The notes under the pieces: model-generated
The model's database searches: none
Told to the model about the DNA's origin: nothing
What the model saw: the letters and a program-made list of their open reading frames with translations, nothing else
Source of the DNA: Alteromonas aestuariivivens
GTDB lineage: Bacteria; Pseudomonadota; Gammaproteobacteria; Enterobacterales; Alteromonadaceae
DNA: 64,000 bases
Assembly (NCBI RefSeq): GCF_003367475.1
Contig: NZ_QRHA01000004.1
Location: 124,001-188,000, forward strand
Reading direction: 5' to 3'
Position numbers and translations under genes: made by a program
Part shown: positions 36,244 to 45,740 of the stretch, piece after piece
Numbering within the stretch: position 1 is the stretch's first letter
Layout of the letters: each line of letters starts with the position of its first letter

Positions 36244-37557
36244 ATGGTGCTTGCACATCACGACGGCATTAAGCTGTTTCGCAGCTCACTGCCCTACATT
36301 AATGCACACCGGGGAAAAACCTTCGTGCTGATGTTTGGCGGCGAAGCTATCGAGCACGATAACTTTCCCAACATCATCCACGACATCGCGTTGCTCAACA
36401 GCCTGGGCGCGCGGGTGGTGATTGTGCATGGAGCCCGCCCGCAAATCGACCAGCGGGTGGCTCTGCGCGGCATTGAAGGGCGCTTCTGCGACAGTGTGCG
36501 CATTACCGATAAGCTCACGCTCGAATGCGTAAAAGACGCTGCAGGTTCGGTACGCTCACAGATCGAGGCCCTGCTGACCATGGGCCTGCCCAACTCCCCC
36601 ATGCACGGTGCGCAAATCCGGGTTTGCTCCGGCAATCTGGTGGTAGCCAAACCCATGGGCGTACGAAATGGGGTGGATTTTGAGAATACCGGCCTGGTGC
36701 GCCGCATCGACACCACGGGCATAAACGACCATCTTAATGACGGTTCCATCGTACTGTTGTCGCCTATGGGCTACTCGTCTACCGGCGAGGTATTCAACCT
36801 TTCCCATGAAGACGTCGCCACACAGGCTGCCATTGCATTGAAGGCCGACAAACTGATCGTATTCTCCAACTACGACGGCATTTTCAACCGCGAAGGTAAA
36901 TTATTGCGCACGGTTGAACGCCCACAACTGGAGCAACTGATTTTTAACGGTGAGATTGAAACCGAATCTACCGTACTCAGGGCCCTGACCACCAGCGTTG
37001 CTGCGGGCGTGCCGCGTGCACACTGCATCAGTTATGAGAAAGACGGGGCCTTGCTGCAGGAACTGTTTACCCGCGACGGTACCGGCTCACTGGTTATGGA
37101 ACACCATTATGAACAGTTGCGCGGTGCTACCATCGAGGATGTGGGCGGGATTCTTAATCTGATAAAGCCGCTGGAAGAAAGCGGTGTACTGGTGAAGCGC
37201 TCCCGGGAACGGCTCGAAAATGAAATCAATCAGTTTATCGTGATTGTGCGCGATGGCATGATCATCGCTTGTGCGGCCCTGTATCTCTACCCCGATGATG
37301 GCTGCGCTGAACTGGCCTGCGTAGCAACACACCCTGACTACCGGGGCAAAAACCGCGGCGAGCGGATCCTCGACGAAGTGAAAAAACGCGCGCTGGCTGC
37401 CAGCATTGAACGCCTGTTCGTGCTCACCACCGTTACCGCACACTGGTTTCTGGAACAGGGCTTTCAGCCGGCCGACATTTCCGCACTGCCGTCGGCCAAG
37501 CAGGAACTGTACAACTACCAGCGCAACTCCAAAGTATTTACGCTGCCAATCGTCTGA
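36244..37557 (+). CDS. argA: N-acetylglutamate synthase, classical ArgA
   Basis: 437 aa from the ATG at 36244, close to E. coli ArgA (443). The N-terminal amino-acid-kinase domain (about 20-280: FVLMFGGEAIEHDNF, VIVHGARPQIDQRV, FSNYDGIFNREGKLL) binds arginine for feedback inhibition. The C-terminal GNAT domain (about 290-437: ELACVATHPDYRGKNRGERILDEVKKRA, FVLTTVTAHWFLEQGF) catalyses acetyl transfer from acetyl-CoA to glutamate. It is the last gene of the arg operon and is followed by a 12-bp inverted repeat. Confidence 0.96.
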   Translation: MVLAHHDGIKLFRSSLPYINAHRGKTFVLMFGGEAIEHDNFPNIIHDIALLNSLGARVVIVHGARPQIDQRVALRGIEGRFCDSVRITDKLTLECVKDAAGSVRSQIEALLTMGLPNSPMHGAQIRVCSGNLVVAKPMGVRNGVDFENTGLVRRIDTTGINDHLNDGSIVLLSPMGYSSTGEVFNLSHEDVATQAAIALKADKLIVFSNYDGIFNREGKLLRTVERPQLEQLIFNGEIETESTVLRALTTSVAAGVPRAHCISYEKDGALLQELFTRDGTGSLVMEHHYEQLRGATIEDVGGILNLIKPLEESGVLVKRSRERLENEINQFIVIVRDGMIIACAALYLYPDDGCAELACVATHPDYRGKNRGERILDEVKKRALAASIERLFVLTTVTAHWFLEQGFQPADISALPSAKQELYNYQRNSKVFTLPIV

Positions 37558-37578
37558 CGCTTGCGACGACACCCAAAT

Positions 37579-37614
37579 TAAGGTTAACTGGTTCGATCAG
37601 AGCAGTTAACCTTA
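37579..37614. repeat. 12-bp inverted repeat after argA
   Basis: TAAGGTTAACTG (37579-37590) and CAGTTAACCTTA (37603-37614) are exact reverse complements with a 12-base spacer. There is no U-run, so it is not a standard terminator. It ends 7 bases before the next ATG and replaces any Shine-Dalgarno sequence there, so it may limit translation of the hydrolase gene or mark an mRNA 3' end. Confidence 0.7.
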
Positions 37615-37621
37615 GTTCAAA

Positions 37622-38512
37622 ATGTGTACTAACCTCACTATTCACTGTGCCGACCAAACTTTACTGGCAGCCACGCTATACGCTGCAAAGCATGCCCCTG
37701 CCGGAGGTGTGCTAATTGGCCCTGCTACTGGTGTAAAGCGTCAGTTCTATCACCACTTTGCCCGCTACCTTAGTAGTCAGGGGTTTACTGTTCTGACCTA
37801 CGACAACCGAGGAATTGGCGACTCTCTGCACGGCTCCGTTTCCGACTGCATGGCGGATTTGGTGCAATGGGGCAGTCTTGACATGCCGGCAGCCTTATCG
37901 GCGCTCAGGCAACACGTTGCCGATGCGCCGTTGTACCTTTTAGGCCACAGTGCAGGAGGCCAACTGGCCGGGCTAATGCCGAACGTTCAGCAATTCAATG
38001 CCATATTCAACTTTGGCAGTTCATCCGGCCAGTTGGACAATATGGCGATGCCCTACCGACTCAAAGCGCATTTCTTTATGAACCTGTTCATTCCTCTGAG
38101 TAACCTGCTGGTGGGGCATACCCATGCCCAATGGCTGAACATGGGTGAGCCTCTACCGAAGCGTGTTGCGAGTCAGTGGAGGCGCTGGTGCAATGGTCAG
38201 GGGTACGCAGTAACAGGCTTCGGTAAAGAGATCGCTCAGCACTGGTATGAAGATGTTCGCGCCCCGATTCACTGGGTGCTCGCCAGCGACGACGATATTG
38301 CCAATTATACCAATGTGCATAACATGGCTTCGGTGTTTCGTCATGCTGACAATAGCTTTGAAGTGCTGCACCCGGAAGCCAATAACCTGCGGGAAATCGG
38401 CCATATGAAGTTTTTCTCCCGCAGATGTAGCGCATTGTGGCCGATGGTCAGCGAATTTTTCCGGCGGCACGCTTCAGTCAGTAGAGAATCACTCACCCAA
38501 CATAGGCTTTAA
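37622..38512 (+). CDS. Alpha/beta hydrolase of unknown substrate
   Basis: 296 aa without a signal peptide. The fold is indicated by GVLIGPATGVKRQFYHHFARYLSSQGFTVLTYDNRGIGDS (about 29-68), the nucleophile elbow LLGHSAGGQLAG (Ser near 111), an acidic residue in VLASDDDIANYTNVHNM near 222, and the His in IGHMKFFS near 260. This is the COG4757-type group of predicted hydrolases. No Shine-Dalgarno sequence is visible. Its end overlaps the convergent yghU by 20 bases. Confidence 0.85.
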   Translation: MCTNLTIHCADQTLLAATLYAAKHAPAGGVLIGPATGVKRQFYHHFARYLSSQGFTVLTYDNRGIGDSLHGSVSDCMADLVQWGSLDMPAALSALRQHVADAPLYLLGHSAGGQLAGLMPNVQQFNAIFNFGSSSGQLDNMAMPYRLKAHFFMNLFIPLSNLLVGHTHAQWLNMGEPLPKRVASQWRRWCNGQGYAVTGFGKEIAQHWYEDVRAPIHWVLASDDDIANYTNVHNMASVFRHADNSFEVLHPEANNLREIGHMKFFSRRCSALWPMVSEFFRRHASVSRESLTQHRL

Positions 38513-39350
38513 GCGCATCATCGATGTCTGCAGCACTGTGACGCTCTTCCAGCTTTGGCCCGTCGCCACTGGTTTTATTCACGATGATGCCCCGCTTTAC
38601 TGCCGGGCGCGCGGCAATTTCGGTCGCCCAGCGAAGAACATGCCCGTATTCCTGAACCTGTAAAAATTGCGCCGCATCGTAAAGCTTGCCCAACACCATA
38701 CCTCCATACCAGGTCCAGGTGGCAATATCAGCAATGCTGTACTCATCACCCGCCAGATAACTGCGGGCTGACAGGTGCTTATCGAGCACATCCAACTGGC
38801 GCTTGGTCTCCATGGCATAACGGTTAATCGGATATTCCATTTTGTATGGCGCATAACTGTAAAAATGTCCGAATCCACCGCCCAGAAATGGCGCAGAACC
38901 CACCTGCCAAAATAGCCAGGACAGACATTCCGCCCTGTGCGCTGGCGCCTGGGGTATCAGTGCACCGAACTTTTCCGCCAGATACAGCAGTATCGAGCCG
39001 GATTCAAACACCCTTTGTGCGGGCGCAACACTGTGATCCATCAGAGCTGGTATTTTTGAGTTGGGGTTTACATCAACAAACCCGGAAGAGAACTGGTCCC
39101 CCTCGCCGATGCGGATCAGGTGCGCATCATACTGTGCACCTTCGAAACCCATTGCCAGTAACTCTTCGAGCATAATGGCTGCTTTCTGCCCGTTCGGGGT
39201 GGCCAGTGAGTATAGCTGAATGGGGTGCTTGCCTATAGGAAGCGCATGCTCATGTGTTGGCCCTGCGACCGGCCGGTTAGTTTTCGACCAGCGGCTGCCG
39301 TCCTGTTGCCATTGCCAGATTTTGGGTGGTGTGTATTCTTCTTGCGGCAC
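38493..39350 (-). CDS. yghU: YghU-type glutathione S-transferase
   Basis: 285 aa, the Nu-class GST size (E. coli YghU 288). After an N-terminal extension (YTPPKIWQWQQDGSRWSKTNRPVAG) comes the thioredoxin-like domain with LYSLATPNGQKAAIMLEELL (about 47-66), NPNSKIPALMD near 95 and ESGSILLYLAEKFG near 116, then the all-helical domain (ECLSWLFWQVGSAPFLGGGFGHFYSYAP; DEYSIADIATWTWYG). YghU binds two glutathiones and reduces disulfides. The GTG start has AAGGG upstream. Confidence 0.94.
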   Translation of the reverse strand: MPQEEYTPPKIWQWQQDGSRWSKTNRPVAGPTHEHALPIGKHPIQLYSLATPNGQKAAIMLEELLAMGFEGAQYDAHLIRIGEGDQFSSGFVDVNPNSKIPALMDHSVAPAQRVFESGSILLYLAEKFGALIPQAPAHRAECLSWLFWQVGSAPFLGGGFGHFYSYAPYKMEYPINRYAMETKRQLDVLDKHLSARSYLAGDEYSIADIATWTWYGGMVLGKLYDAAQFLQVQEYGHVLRWATEIAARPAVKRGIIVNKTSGDGPKLEERHSAADIDDALKAYVG

Positions 39351-39438
39351 GGGAAGACCCTTTGTATGGATGAACCTGATGGGTACTTGTACCCCGTCAG
39401 ACAGCCTTTGGGTCAGTTAATTGAGAGAATCAAATAAA

Positions 39439-39465
39439 AAAGCAAGCGACTGATACGCTTGCTTT
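39439..39465 (-). terminator. Rho-independent terminator of the DUF4382 lipoprotein gene
   Basis: On the minus strand AAAGCAAGCG and CGCTTGCTTT form a perfect 10-bp stem with a 7-base loop, followed by TTTTATTTG. It is 43 bases after the lipoprotein stop. Confidence 0.9.
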
Positions 39466-39507
39466 GGAAATAAAAGGCGGACAATCCGTTGCCCGCAAAC
39501 TGTGAAA

Positions 39508-40488
39508 TCAGTTGGTTACTGCTGTCATAGCTATCGAAGTTGTCTCTTTGGCAACCACGGTTACCGTCTGTACTGCCGCTACTGAGACGTTTTCGTCTTC
39601 GTCAGTTTCTGGCTGATCGAACTCTGCCAGGCAGTTGAATGCTACCGTGTAGTCACCCTGGGGAACAAAACCTACATTGAACTCATAAGCCATAGTCGTT
39701 TCGTTCAAATTCACCGTAGCAATGGTAAACGGACGCGCTTCAGTGTCATCCACACCGGCATCAGCATCATCGCCAAGGGCCTCAGTGGCAATGTCAGCGC
39801 CAGAATAAACATACACTGCGTTACCACTGTTGGCGTCGGTCTTAACGCTACATTCTTCCGCTGTGATCAGGGCTTCATCCACCGTGCCGCTCAAGGTGCC
39901 CACGTCGTCATTCAACACAAGGCGCACGCCACGAGGTTTCAGGTAAATGGCCTCCTGACCTACCGGGTCCACCATGGATTTTCTCAAATCAAATTCTACT
40001 GTATAGGCAGCATCAAACCCTGGCTGGGCCGTAAATCCGTCCAGTTTCAACTGGCCGCTGGGTACTTTCAGCGAGTAAGTCCCATCATCCATTACCACAT
40101 AAGAGTCGTCAGTCACCACCAGGCGAAGCTGAGAATATTCGCCAGCCGGAATTTCTTCTTCCGTAACCAGGCCGGCAACGTTTTCACCTTGCAGGGTTAA
40201 CAGGTCAATTTTACGTGGATCGCCGTTTTCGTCCGTGACATTGAAGGTAATGGGGTCACCGTTCCCAACCAGAACGACCTCATCAAAATACACATTCACT
40301 TCCTGAGCCGCGTCCACCGGCGCATCGGAAACACCCAGACTGAACACACTGGTCGTCGGCGCAGGAGAGTCGCTTCCGCCACCACAAGCAGCCAACGCCG
40401 AAACGGCGGCGACCAGAGCAGTGCGGGAGAAAATTTTAGCCAGTTTGGAGTTTTTAGCGCTGTGTTGCTTATTATTTGATATCAACAA
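39508..40488 (-). CDS. DUF4382-domain lipoprotein
   Basis: 326 aa if translation starts at the TTG at 40488, which has AGAGG 8 bases upstream; the ATG at 40584 has no ribosome site and would put 30 odd residues before the signal. The signal ends in a lipobox SALAACGGG, then a Ser/Pro linker and a DUF4382 domain (FSLGVSDAPVDAAQEVNVYFDEVVLVG, RKIDLLTLQGENVAGLVTEEEIPAGEYSQLRLVV, VPSGQLKLDGF). A C-terminal beta-rich domain follows. Such lipoproteins are abundant in Alteromonadales; the role is unknown. Confidence 0.85.
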   Translation of the reverse strand: MLISNNKQHSAKNSKLAKIFSRTALVAAVSALAACGGGSDSPAPTTSVFSLGVSDAPVDAAQEVNVYFDEVVLVGNGDPITFNVTDENGDPRKIDLLTLQGENVAGLVTEEEIPAGEYSQLRLVVTDDSYVVMDDGTYSLKVPSGQLKLDGFTAQPGFDAAYTVEFDLRKSMVDPVGQEAIYLKPRGVRLVLNDDVGTLSGTVDEALITAEECSVKTDANSGNAVYVYSGADIATEALGDDADAGVDDTEARPFTIATVNLNETTMAYEFNVGFVPQGDYTVAFNCLAEFDQPETDEDENVSVAAVQTVTVVAKETTSIAMTAVTN

Positions 40489-40584
40489 ACCACGTACCTC
40501 TTGTTGTATTGCATCATATTTAAATGCTCTTTCCCTGTTGAGAGTCAAACATTGTGCCAACAAAGAAAAAACATTAATTTTCAT

Positions 40585-40604
40585 ACAGTTAAAAAAATAA
40601 CTGT
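40585..40604. promoter_or_regulatory. Short palindrome upstream of the DUF4382 gene
   Basis: ACAGTTA (40585-40591), six As, then TAACTGT (40598-40604). It lies about 100 bases before the preferred TTG start and could be an operator; no regulator family is suggested by it. Confidence 0.35.
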
Positions 40605-40970
40605 GGTTTATAGCGAAAGAATGTTCAGATACATGTTGCCAACCTGCAACACTCTGAGTGAACTGCCATTAATCAACTGATTAACAGTAGATTTATTGCC
40701 CTAACCACCCTTCGACTATTTACCATAGCTTCAAAATTGCCTTCCTGAATTCAGCCTAACGGATATTGCAGATCCTGTTGTCTAACCCAACTAGGTTCAA
40801 ACGCGATTAACATCAGAAAAACTGCCACCGTTTACATCTATCATATTGATTGCAAATACTTTAAAGCCGAGCCCAAACTGCACCCAGGGCACTAATACAC
40901 TGTTGCAGAACTGGCGTAGCGAAGCTTAGCTCACAGAAATTGGCGATGACAGGCTCACAGGTATGCGGGT
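40605..40970. other. Intergenic region upstream of the DUF4382 gene
   Basis: AT-rich, no convincing ORF; a reverse-strand reading frame at 40861-41121 has no ribosome site, no recognisable motif and overlaps a terminator. It must contain the lipoprotein promoter. I see nothing else here. Confidence 0.5.
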
Positions 40971-40999
40971 TTTTGACAAAGATATGCAAAGATATACTT

Positions 41000-41131
41000 A
41001 ACAAACCTGAATCTGAGAGGTGATGCCAATTGTCAACACTACAAGGAAATTGTGCTGTTGAAGGGTTAGCGCTGTGTAACTTCAGGGCATAAAAAAACGT
41101 TGAACGCCATGCGACAATCAACGCTTTTTTA
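41000..41131 (+). ncRNA. Candidate small RNA upstream of the maeA terminator
   Basis: A rightward element: TTGACA (40973-40978) and TATACT (40993-40998) form a possible promoter with a short 14-base spacer, followed by about 130 bases with no ORF, an internal stem (TGAAG...CTTCA around 41059-41084) and a hairpin CGTTGA/TCAACG (41098-41123) followed by CTTTTTT (41124-41130). The hairpin is flanked by an A-run, so it could equally serve as a second leftward terminator for maeA. Low confidence as an RNA gene. Confidence 0.3.
41091..41131. terminator. Bidirectional A/T-flanked terminator hairpin
   Basis: CGTTGA (41098-41103) pairs with TCAACG (41118-41123); seven As precede and six Ts follow, so it can act in both directions. 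It would back up the maeA terminator on the minus strand or end a rightward small transcript. Confidence 0.65.
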
Positions 41132-41143
41132 TCTTTGTAACAC

Positions 41144-41176
41144 CAAAAAGGCAGAGAACTGAAATTCCCTGCCTTT
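41144..41176 (-). terminator. Rho-independent terminator of maeA
   Basis: On the minus strand AAAGGCAG and CTGCCTTT (41169-41176 and 41147-41154) form an 8-bp stem followed by TT then GG. It starts 9 bases after the maeA stop. Confidence 0.75.
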
Positions 41177-41184
41177 GCATAAGG

Positions 41185-42876
41185 CTAGATACTAACCCGT
41201 TTGTAAGGGCGATATTGCGGAGTCCAGAAATTGCGCTCGATGCTTTCCTCCAGCGCCTCATCAGACAATTCCAGAGCCAATTCCTGTTGCATCGCAACTT
41301 TGGCTACTGCAAACGCGATTCGCTTACTTAACGACGCAATTTCGGTCAGCGGTGGCAACAGCTCTCCTGAACCATGATTTGCCAAGGGCGAGGCATCGGC
41401 CAGTGCATTGGAAGCAGCCATCAGCATCTCATCGCTGATCAGGCTGGCTTTGGAAGCCAGAACACCTAATCCGATGCCCGGAAAAATGTAGCTGTTGTTG
41501 CATTGTGCAACCGGGTAACGCTTGCCATTATACTCAACCGGCTTGAACGGGCTCCCGGTCGCGATAATAACCTCACCTTCCGTCCATTCAATAACCTGCT
41601 CAGGGCGGGCCTCAACCTGGCGGGAGGGATTGCTGAGCGGGAAGATGATGGGAAGGTCACAATACTGTTTCATCGCCCGAATAACCTGTTCGGTAAACAA
41701 CCCCGGCTGCCCCGATACCCCAATCAACACGTCTGGCTGAGCACAATTCATTACATCGAGCAATGATGGGTAATCACCACTGTAACTCCAGTCGGCAATA
41801 TCTTCCGCACTCTGCTGAAGATTCTGCTGGAAGTCACGTAAGCCGTCCATGCCCTCGCACACCAGACCATAACGGTCCACCATAAATACCTGTTTGCGGG
41901 CCTGCTCATCGGAGAGGCCTTCATGGCACATCTGCTGTATCAGCATTTCGGCAATACCACACCCGGCCGAACCGGCACCGACAAACACCACCTTCATTTC
42001 AGAGAGGGTTTGCTTTTTCATCCTGCAGGCAGCCAGAATGGTGCCCAGAGTAACCGCGGCTGTGCCCTGGATGTCGTCATTAAAACAACAAATCTGTTCA
42101 CGATAGCGATTCAGAATGGGCATTGCGTTTGGCTGGGCAAAGTCTTCAAATTGAATCATCACATCCGGCCAGCGCCGGGTAACAGCTTTAATGAATCGCT
42201 CTATGAATTCGTCGTATTCCTGCTGGCCAATCCGAGGGTGGCGGGCGCCCATGTACATAGGATCATCCAGCAATTTCTGGTTATTGGTACCCACATCCAG
42301 CATGACAGGCAGCGTATATGCCGGGCTTATACCGCCACATGCGGTGTACAGGGAAAGTTTCCCGATTGGGATCCCCATTCCACCAATACCCTGGTCTCCC
42401 AGCCCCAATATGCGTTCTCCGTCCGTCACAACAATGACTTTCACTTTCCGCTTGGTAGCATTGCGAACAATATCGTCCAGCTGATCACGCTCTTCCCAGG
42501 ACAAAAACAGCCCGCGGGAACTGCGGTAAATGTCGCTGAACTGCTCGCAGGCATCGCCGACTGTTGGGGTATAGATGATGGGCATCATCTCGTCGATATG
42601 CGATTGAATCAGACGGTAGTAAAGGGTTTCGTTGTTATCCTGAATCGCGCGCAGGTATATGTGCTTGTTTATCGTTTCTTCAAAACTGCTGTACTGCATG
42701 TAAGCGCGCTCGACTTGCTCTTCGATGGTTTCATATCGGGGAGGCAGCAAACCTGTCAGGTTAAACTCCGCGCGTTCACGGGCAGTAAATGCACTGCCTT
42801 TGTTAAGCAGTGGTGTTTCCAGTAGTGAGGGTCCAGAGTGTGGAATATAAAGATATCTATTAGATTCTTCTGGCAT
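41185..42876 (-). CDS. maeA: NAD-dependent malic enzyme
   Basis: 563 aa (E. coli MaeA/SfcA 565). It decarboxylates malate to pyruvate. Conserved elements: NLTGLLPPR near 39, [28 protein letters not shown] (about 99-126), [51 protein letters not shown] (malic-enzyme signature, about 148-200), [18 protein letters not shown] near 266 and [16 protein letters not shown] (NAD fold, near 293). [12 protein letters not shown] near 410 supports the NAD type. It lies downstream of mrcA, same strand, 54 bases apart. Confidence 0.96.
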   Translation of the reverse strand: MPEESNRYLYIPHSGPSLLETPLLNKGSAFTARERAEFNLTGLLPPRYETIEEQVERAYMQYSSFEETINKHIYLRAIQDNNETLYYRLIQSHIDEMMPIIYTPTVGDACEQFSDIYRSSRGLFLSWEERDQLDDIVRNATKRKVKVIVVTDGERILGLGDQGIGGMGIPIGKLSLYTACGGISPAYTLPVMLDVGTNNQKLLDDPMYMGARHPRIGQQEYDEFIERFIKAVTRRWPDVMIQFEDFAQPNAMPILNRYREQICCFNDDIQGTAAVTLGTILAACRMKKQTLSEMKVVFVGAGSAGCGIAEMLIQQMCHEGLSDEQARKQVFMVDRYGLVCEGMDGLRDFQQNLQQSAEDIADWSYSGDYPSLLDVMNCAQPDVLIGVSGQPGLFTEQVIRAMKQYCDLPIIFPLSNPSRQVEARPEQVIEWTEGEVIIATGSPFKPVEYNGKRYPVAQCNNSYIFPGIGLGVLASKASLISDEMLMAASNALADASPLANHGSGELLPPLTEIASLSKRIAFAVAKVAMQQELALELSDEALEESIERNFWTPQYRPYKRVSI

Positions 42877-42930
42877 GTTTAATCCGGGTTAAATCAGGCA
42901 AATGGTATTTCTGAGCCATCGAGCGGGTTA

Positions 42931-45600
42931 TTAGAATATCTCTTCAGGCTCAGGTTTGGTTTCGACTTTCCGTTCTGTGAAATCCTGCACCTCGTTTTCA
43001 AGAACGTAAGCTTGCGGCTCCGTGCCTTGCAGGAAATATTCGAATAGTGTGGTATGGTCTGTGCGTCGGGTCAACTTTCCGGAAGAGCGATCGATTCGGA
43101 CCCGCACAATATCATCCGGTACCGGGATTGGGCTTTCAGGCTTGCCATTCAGCGCACTCTGCATAAATCGAATCCAGGCAGGCCCGGCCGCTTTAGCACC
43201 GTCTTCTGTGCCTACCAGTGCATTGCCAATCCAGTTGAATTTTTCCGGGTTGCGGTTGATCAGGTTTTGGTTACGGGTTGCCCTTCCGAGCTGACGGTTC
43301 ATGTCATCGAACCCAACCCAGGCTGTAGCCACCAGATCCTTATGGAAACCACTGAACCAGGTGTCGCGGGAATCGTTGGTCGTACCCGTCTTACCGCCAA
43401 TATCGGTGCGCTCAAGTATATTTCTGGCCCGCCACCCGGTTCCCAACCAGTAGGTTTTCTTATTCCAGTCACCGTTGGAACGCACGCCAGTGCGCATCAT
43501 ATCCGCAACCAGAAACGCATTCTGGGCGCTTATTACCTGAGGGGCAGCACGTTTTTCTCTGGCTTCCTCTTCCTCCTTGAAAGCTACCTGTAAGCCAAAC
43601 TCTGCAGCCAGTTGGGCCTCCACATCCGGCTCAGAAGAAACAGGTTGGGACTCCTCGCAAGGGTTACACGCCCAGACCGGATCGGCCTCCCACATCAATA
43701 CGCCCTGATCGTCCATCACCCGCTCAATAAAATAAGGGTTAACCAGGTAACCACCGTTGGCAATAACAGTGATACCACGAGCGACTTCCAATGGGGTATG
43801 TGAGCCTGAACCCAATGACAGGGTTTCATCCAGTGGAATGTCCTCTGGGTTGAAGCCAAATTTGGCAATATGATTGGCCGTCTGACGCAGGCCCACACCC
43901 CGCAGCAGACGCACCGAAACTACGTTTTTCGATTTACCCAGAGCTACGCGCATACGGATTGGCCCGTCATACTCTGCTGGGGAGTTTTCCGGCCGCCAGG
44001 CCACCCCGGTCGCGGCGTTCCACTGATTTATCGGGGCATCATTGATGATGGAAGCCAGCGTGTAGCCATTTTCCAGCGCGGCTGAATATACAAATGGCTT
44101 AATATTGGACCCAACCTGGCGTTTAGCCTGGGTAGCCCGGTTAAACTGGCTCTGATAGAAACTGTACCCACCAACGACTGCACGCAGCGCGCCGTTTTGT
44201 GGATCCAGCGCCACTAAAGCACCGCTGACTTCGGGCAGTTGTGCCAGGCGCCAGCTGCCTTCCTGCAGGCGCACATAGATCACCGCACCTTCGGTCAGAA
44301 TGTCACCTGCGGTTTCAGGTTCCGGCCCTTGCCGGCTATCTGTTATATAAGGCCTTGCCCAATCAAGCCCCTGCCATTCCAGCTCGCGCTCAATGCCATC
44401 TGCATCCAGCACGGTAACAGACTGTTCGGCGACTGCCATTACTGCAGCGGGAAGCAGCGGATTGATGCGGGGAACTTCTGCGAGCGCCTCAAGAATACTT
44501 TGCTGATCCCAGTCTTCCCTGTTTATCCGCGGAGCTGGTTCATTTTCCGGCTCGGATGTGAAGAAATCGTCAGATTCACCCGGGTCGTTACCCTCGGCTT
44601 CATCCTGTTCCGTTGCCGGTTTATTCCACAGGTAGTCCATAGGCCCCCGATAGCCATGACGCTCGTCATAGTCATGCAGGTTACGCACCACAGCATTCTG
44701 GGCCTCTACCTGCAAATCGGAAGGCACGGTAGCGTATACCTGGTAACCGCCGGTTTCCGCTTCTTCCTTACCGTAAATTTCTACCATCTGGTTATAAATC
44801 ATATCGGCCAGATAAGGCGCATCCAGTTCAATTTCGGCACCGTGCCTGGATGACGTAACAGGCGCGGCTACGGCCTGGTCAAACTGCTGCCGGGTTATGA
44901 ATTTCTCATCCAGCATCCGCAGTAATACAATCCGGCGACGCTCTTTGGCCCTGTCCGGCCGGCTGATAGGATTGAGTACAGATGGAGCCTGGGGCAATCC
45001 GGCAATCGTCGCCAACTGTGCCAGCGACAGTTCGTTGAGCGGCTTGCCGTAATACACCTGGGCCGCAGCTCCGACACCGAATGCGCGGTGCCCGAGTTCA
45101 ACCTTATTCAGATAAAGCTCCAGAATTTCGTCTTTGCTCAGCACCTGCTCAATGTGCCAAGCGATAAAAATTTCCTTGATCTTGCGAATGTAGGTTTTTT
45201 CTCTGGAAAGGAAAAAGCCCCGCGCCAGCTGCATGGTCAACGTACTGGCACCCTGTTGCTTTTCTCCGGTCAGCATCAGATTGAATGCGGCACGCCCCAA
45301 TCCAATGGGATCTATACCTTTATGCTGATAAAAGCGGCTGTCTTCGGTTGCCAGAATAGCGTTAATCAAATCCTGCGGAACGTCCTCAAGTTTTACCGGA
45401 ATCCGCCGTTTAACCCCATATTGGGAAATCAGTTTGCCGTCCTGGGTAAAGATGCGCATAGGTGTTTGCCAGCGCACGTCCTTCAAGACAGTGACGCTCG
45501 GCAGGTCGGGTTTGATATAAAAATAGATACCCACTACCGCCGCTGCACCGAGCGTGGCACCTACCAACAATAATATAAAGAGGGATTTGATGTACTTCAC
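42931..45600 (-). CDS. mrcA: Penicillin-binding protein 1A
   Basis: 889 aa bifunctional murein polymerase. One N-terminal membrane helix (FILLLVGATLGAAAVVGIYFYI), the glycosyltransferase GT51 domain (EDSRFYQHKGIDPIGLGRA near 86, GASTLTMQLARGFFLSREKTYIRKIKEI near 116), an OB-like insert rich in acidic residues (about 330-400), and the transpeptidase domain with SxxK in GSNIKPFVYSA near 498, SKNVVS near 553 (SxN) and KTGTTN near 745. It is divergent from pilMNOPQ, a conserved gammaproteobacterial arrangement. Confidence 0.97.
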   Translation of the reverse strand: MKYIKSLFILLLVGATLGAAAVVGIYFYIKPDLPSVTVLKDVRWQTPMRIFTQDGKLISQYGVKRRIPVKLEDVPQDLINAILATEDSRFYQHKGIDPIGLGRAAFNLMLTGEKQQGASTLTMQLARGFFLSREKTYIRKIKEIFIAWHIEQVLSKDEILELYLNKVELGHRAFGVGAAAQVYYGKPLNELSLAQLATIAGLPQAPSVLNPISRPDRAKERRRIVLLRMLDEKFITRQQFDQAVAAPVTSSRHGAEIELDAPYLADMIYNQMVEIYGKEEAETGGYQVYATVPSDLQVEAQNAVVRNLHDYDERHGYRGPMDYLWNKPATEQDEAEGNDPGESDDFFTSEPENEPAPRINREDWDQQSILEALAEVPRINPLLPAAVMAVAEQSVTVLDADGIERELEWQGLDWARPYITDSRQGPEPETAGDILTEGAVIYVRLQEGSWRLAQLPEVSGALVALDPQNGALRAVVGGYSFYQSQFNRATQAKRQVGSNIKPFVYSAALENGYTLASIINDAPINQWNAATGVAWRPENSPAEYDGPIRMRVALGKSKNVVSVRLLRGVGLRQTANHIAKFGFNPEDIPLDETLSLGSGSHTPLEVARGITVIANGGYLVNPYFIERVMDDQGVLMWEADPVWACNPCEESQPVSSEPDVEAQLAAEFGLQVAFKEEEEAREKRAAPQVISAQNAFLVADMMRTGVRSNGDWNKKTYWLGTGWRARNILERTDIGGKTGTTNDSRDTWFSGFHKDLVATAWVGFDDMNRQLGRATRNQNLINRNPEKFNWIGNALVGTEDGAKAAGPAWIRFMQSALNGKPESPIPVPDDIVRVRIDRSSGKLTRRTDHTTLFEYFLQGTEPQAYVLENEVQDFTERKVETKPEPEEIF

Positions 45601-45740
45601 AGAAACTATGATACCAAGGCCGCCGCGCCAAACTCATTTAAATTTAATACGTAGGTGTGGTTATTAGAACCATATACGCTAAAAAAATTGCGTAACATCC
45701 TAAATTAGAGAATTAACCCTAGTAGTTGGACGCCAGCAAA

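Noticed and set aside
40861..41121. Reverse-strand ORF of 86 codons before maeA
   Set aside because: No ribosome site or family resemblance, and it overlaps the bidirectional terminator hairpin.
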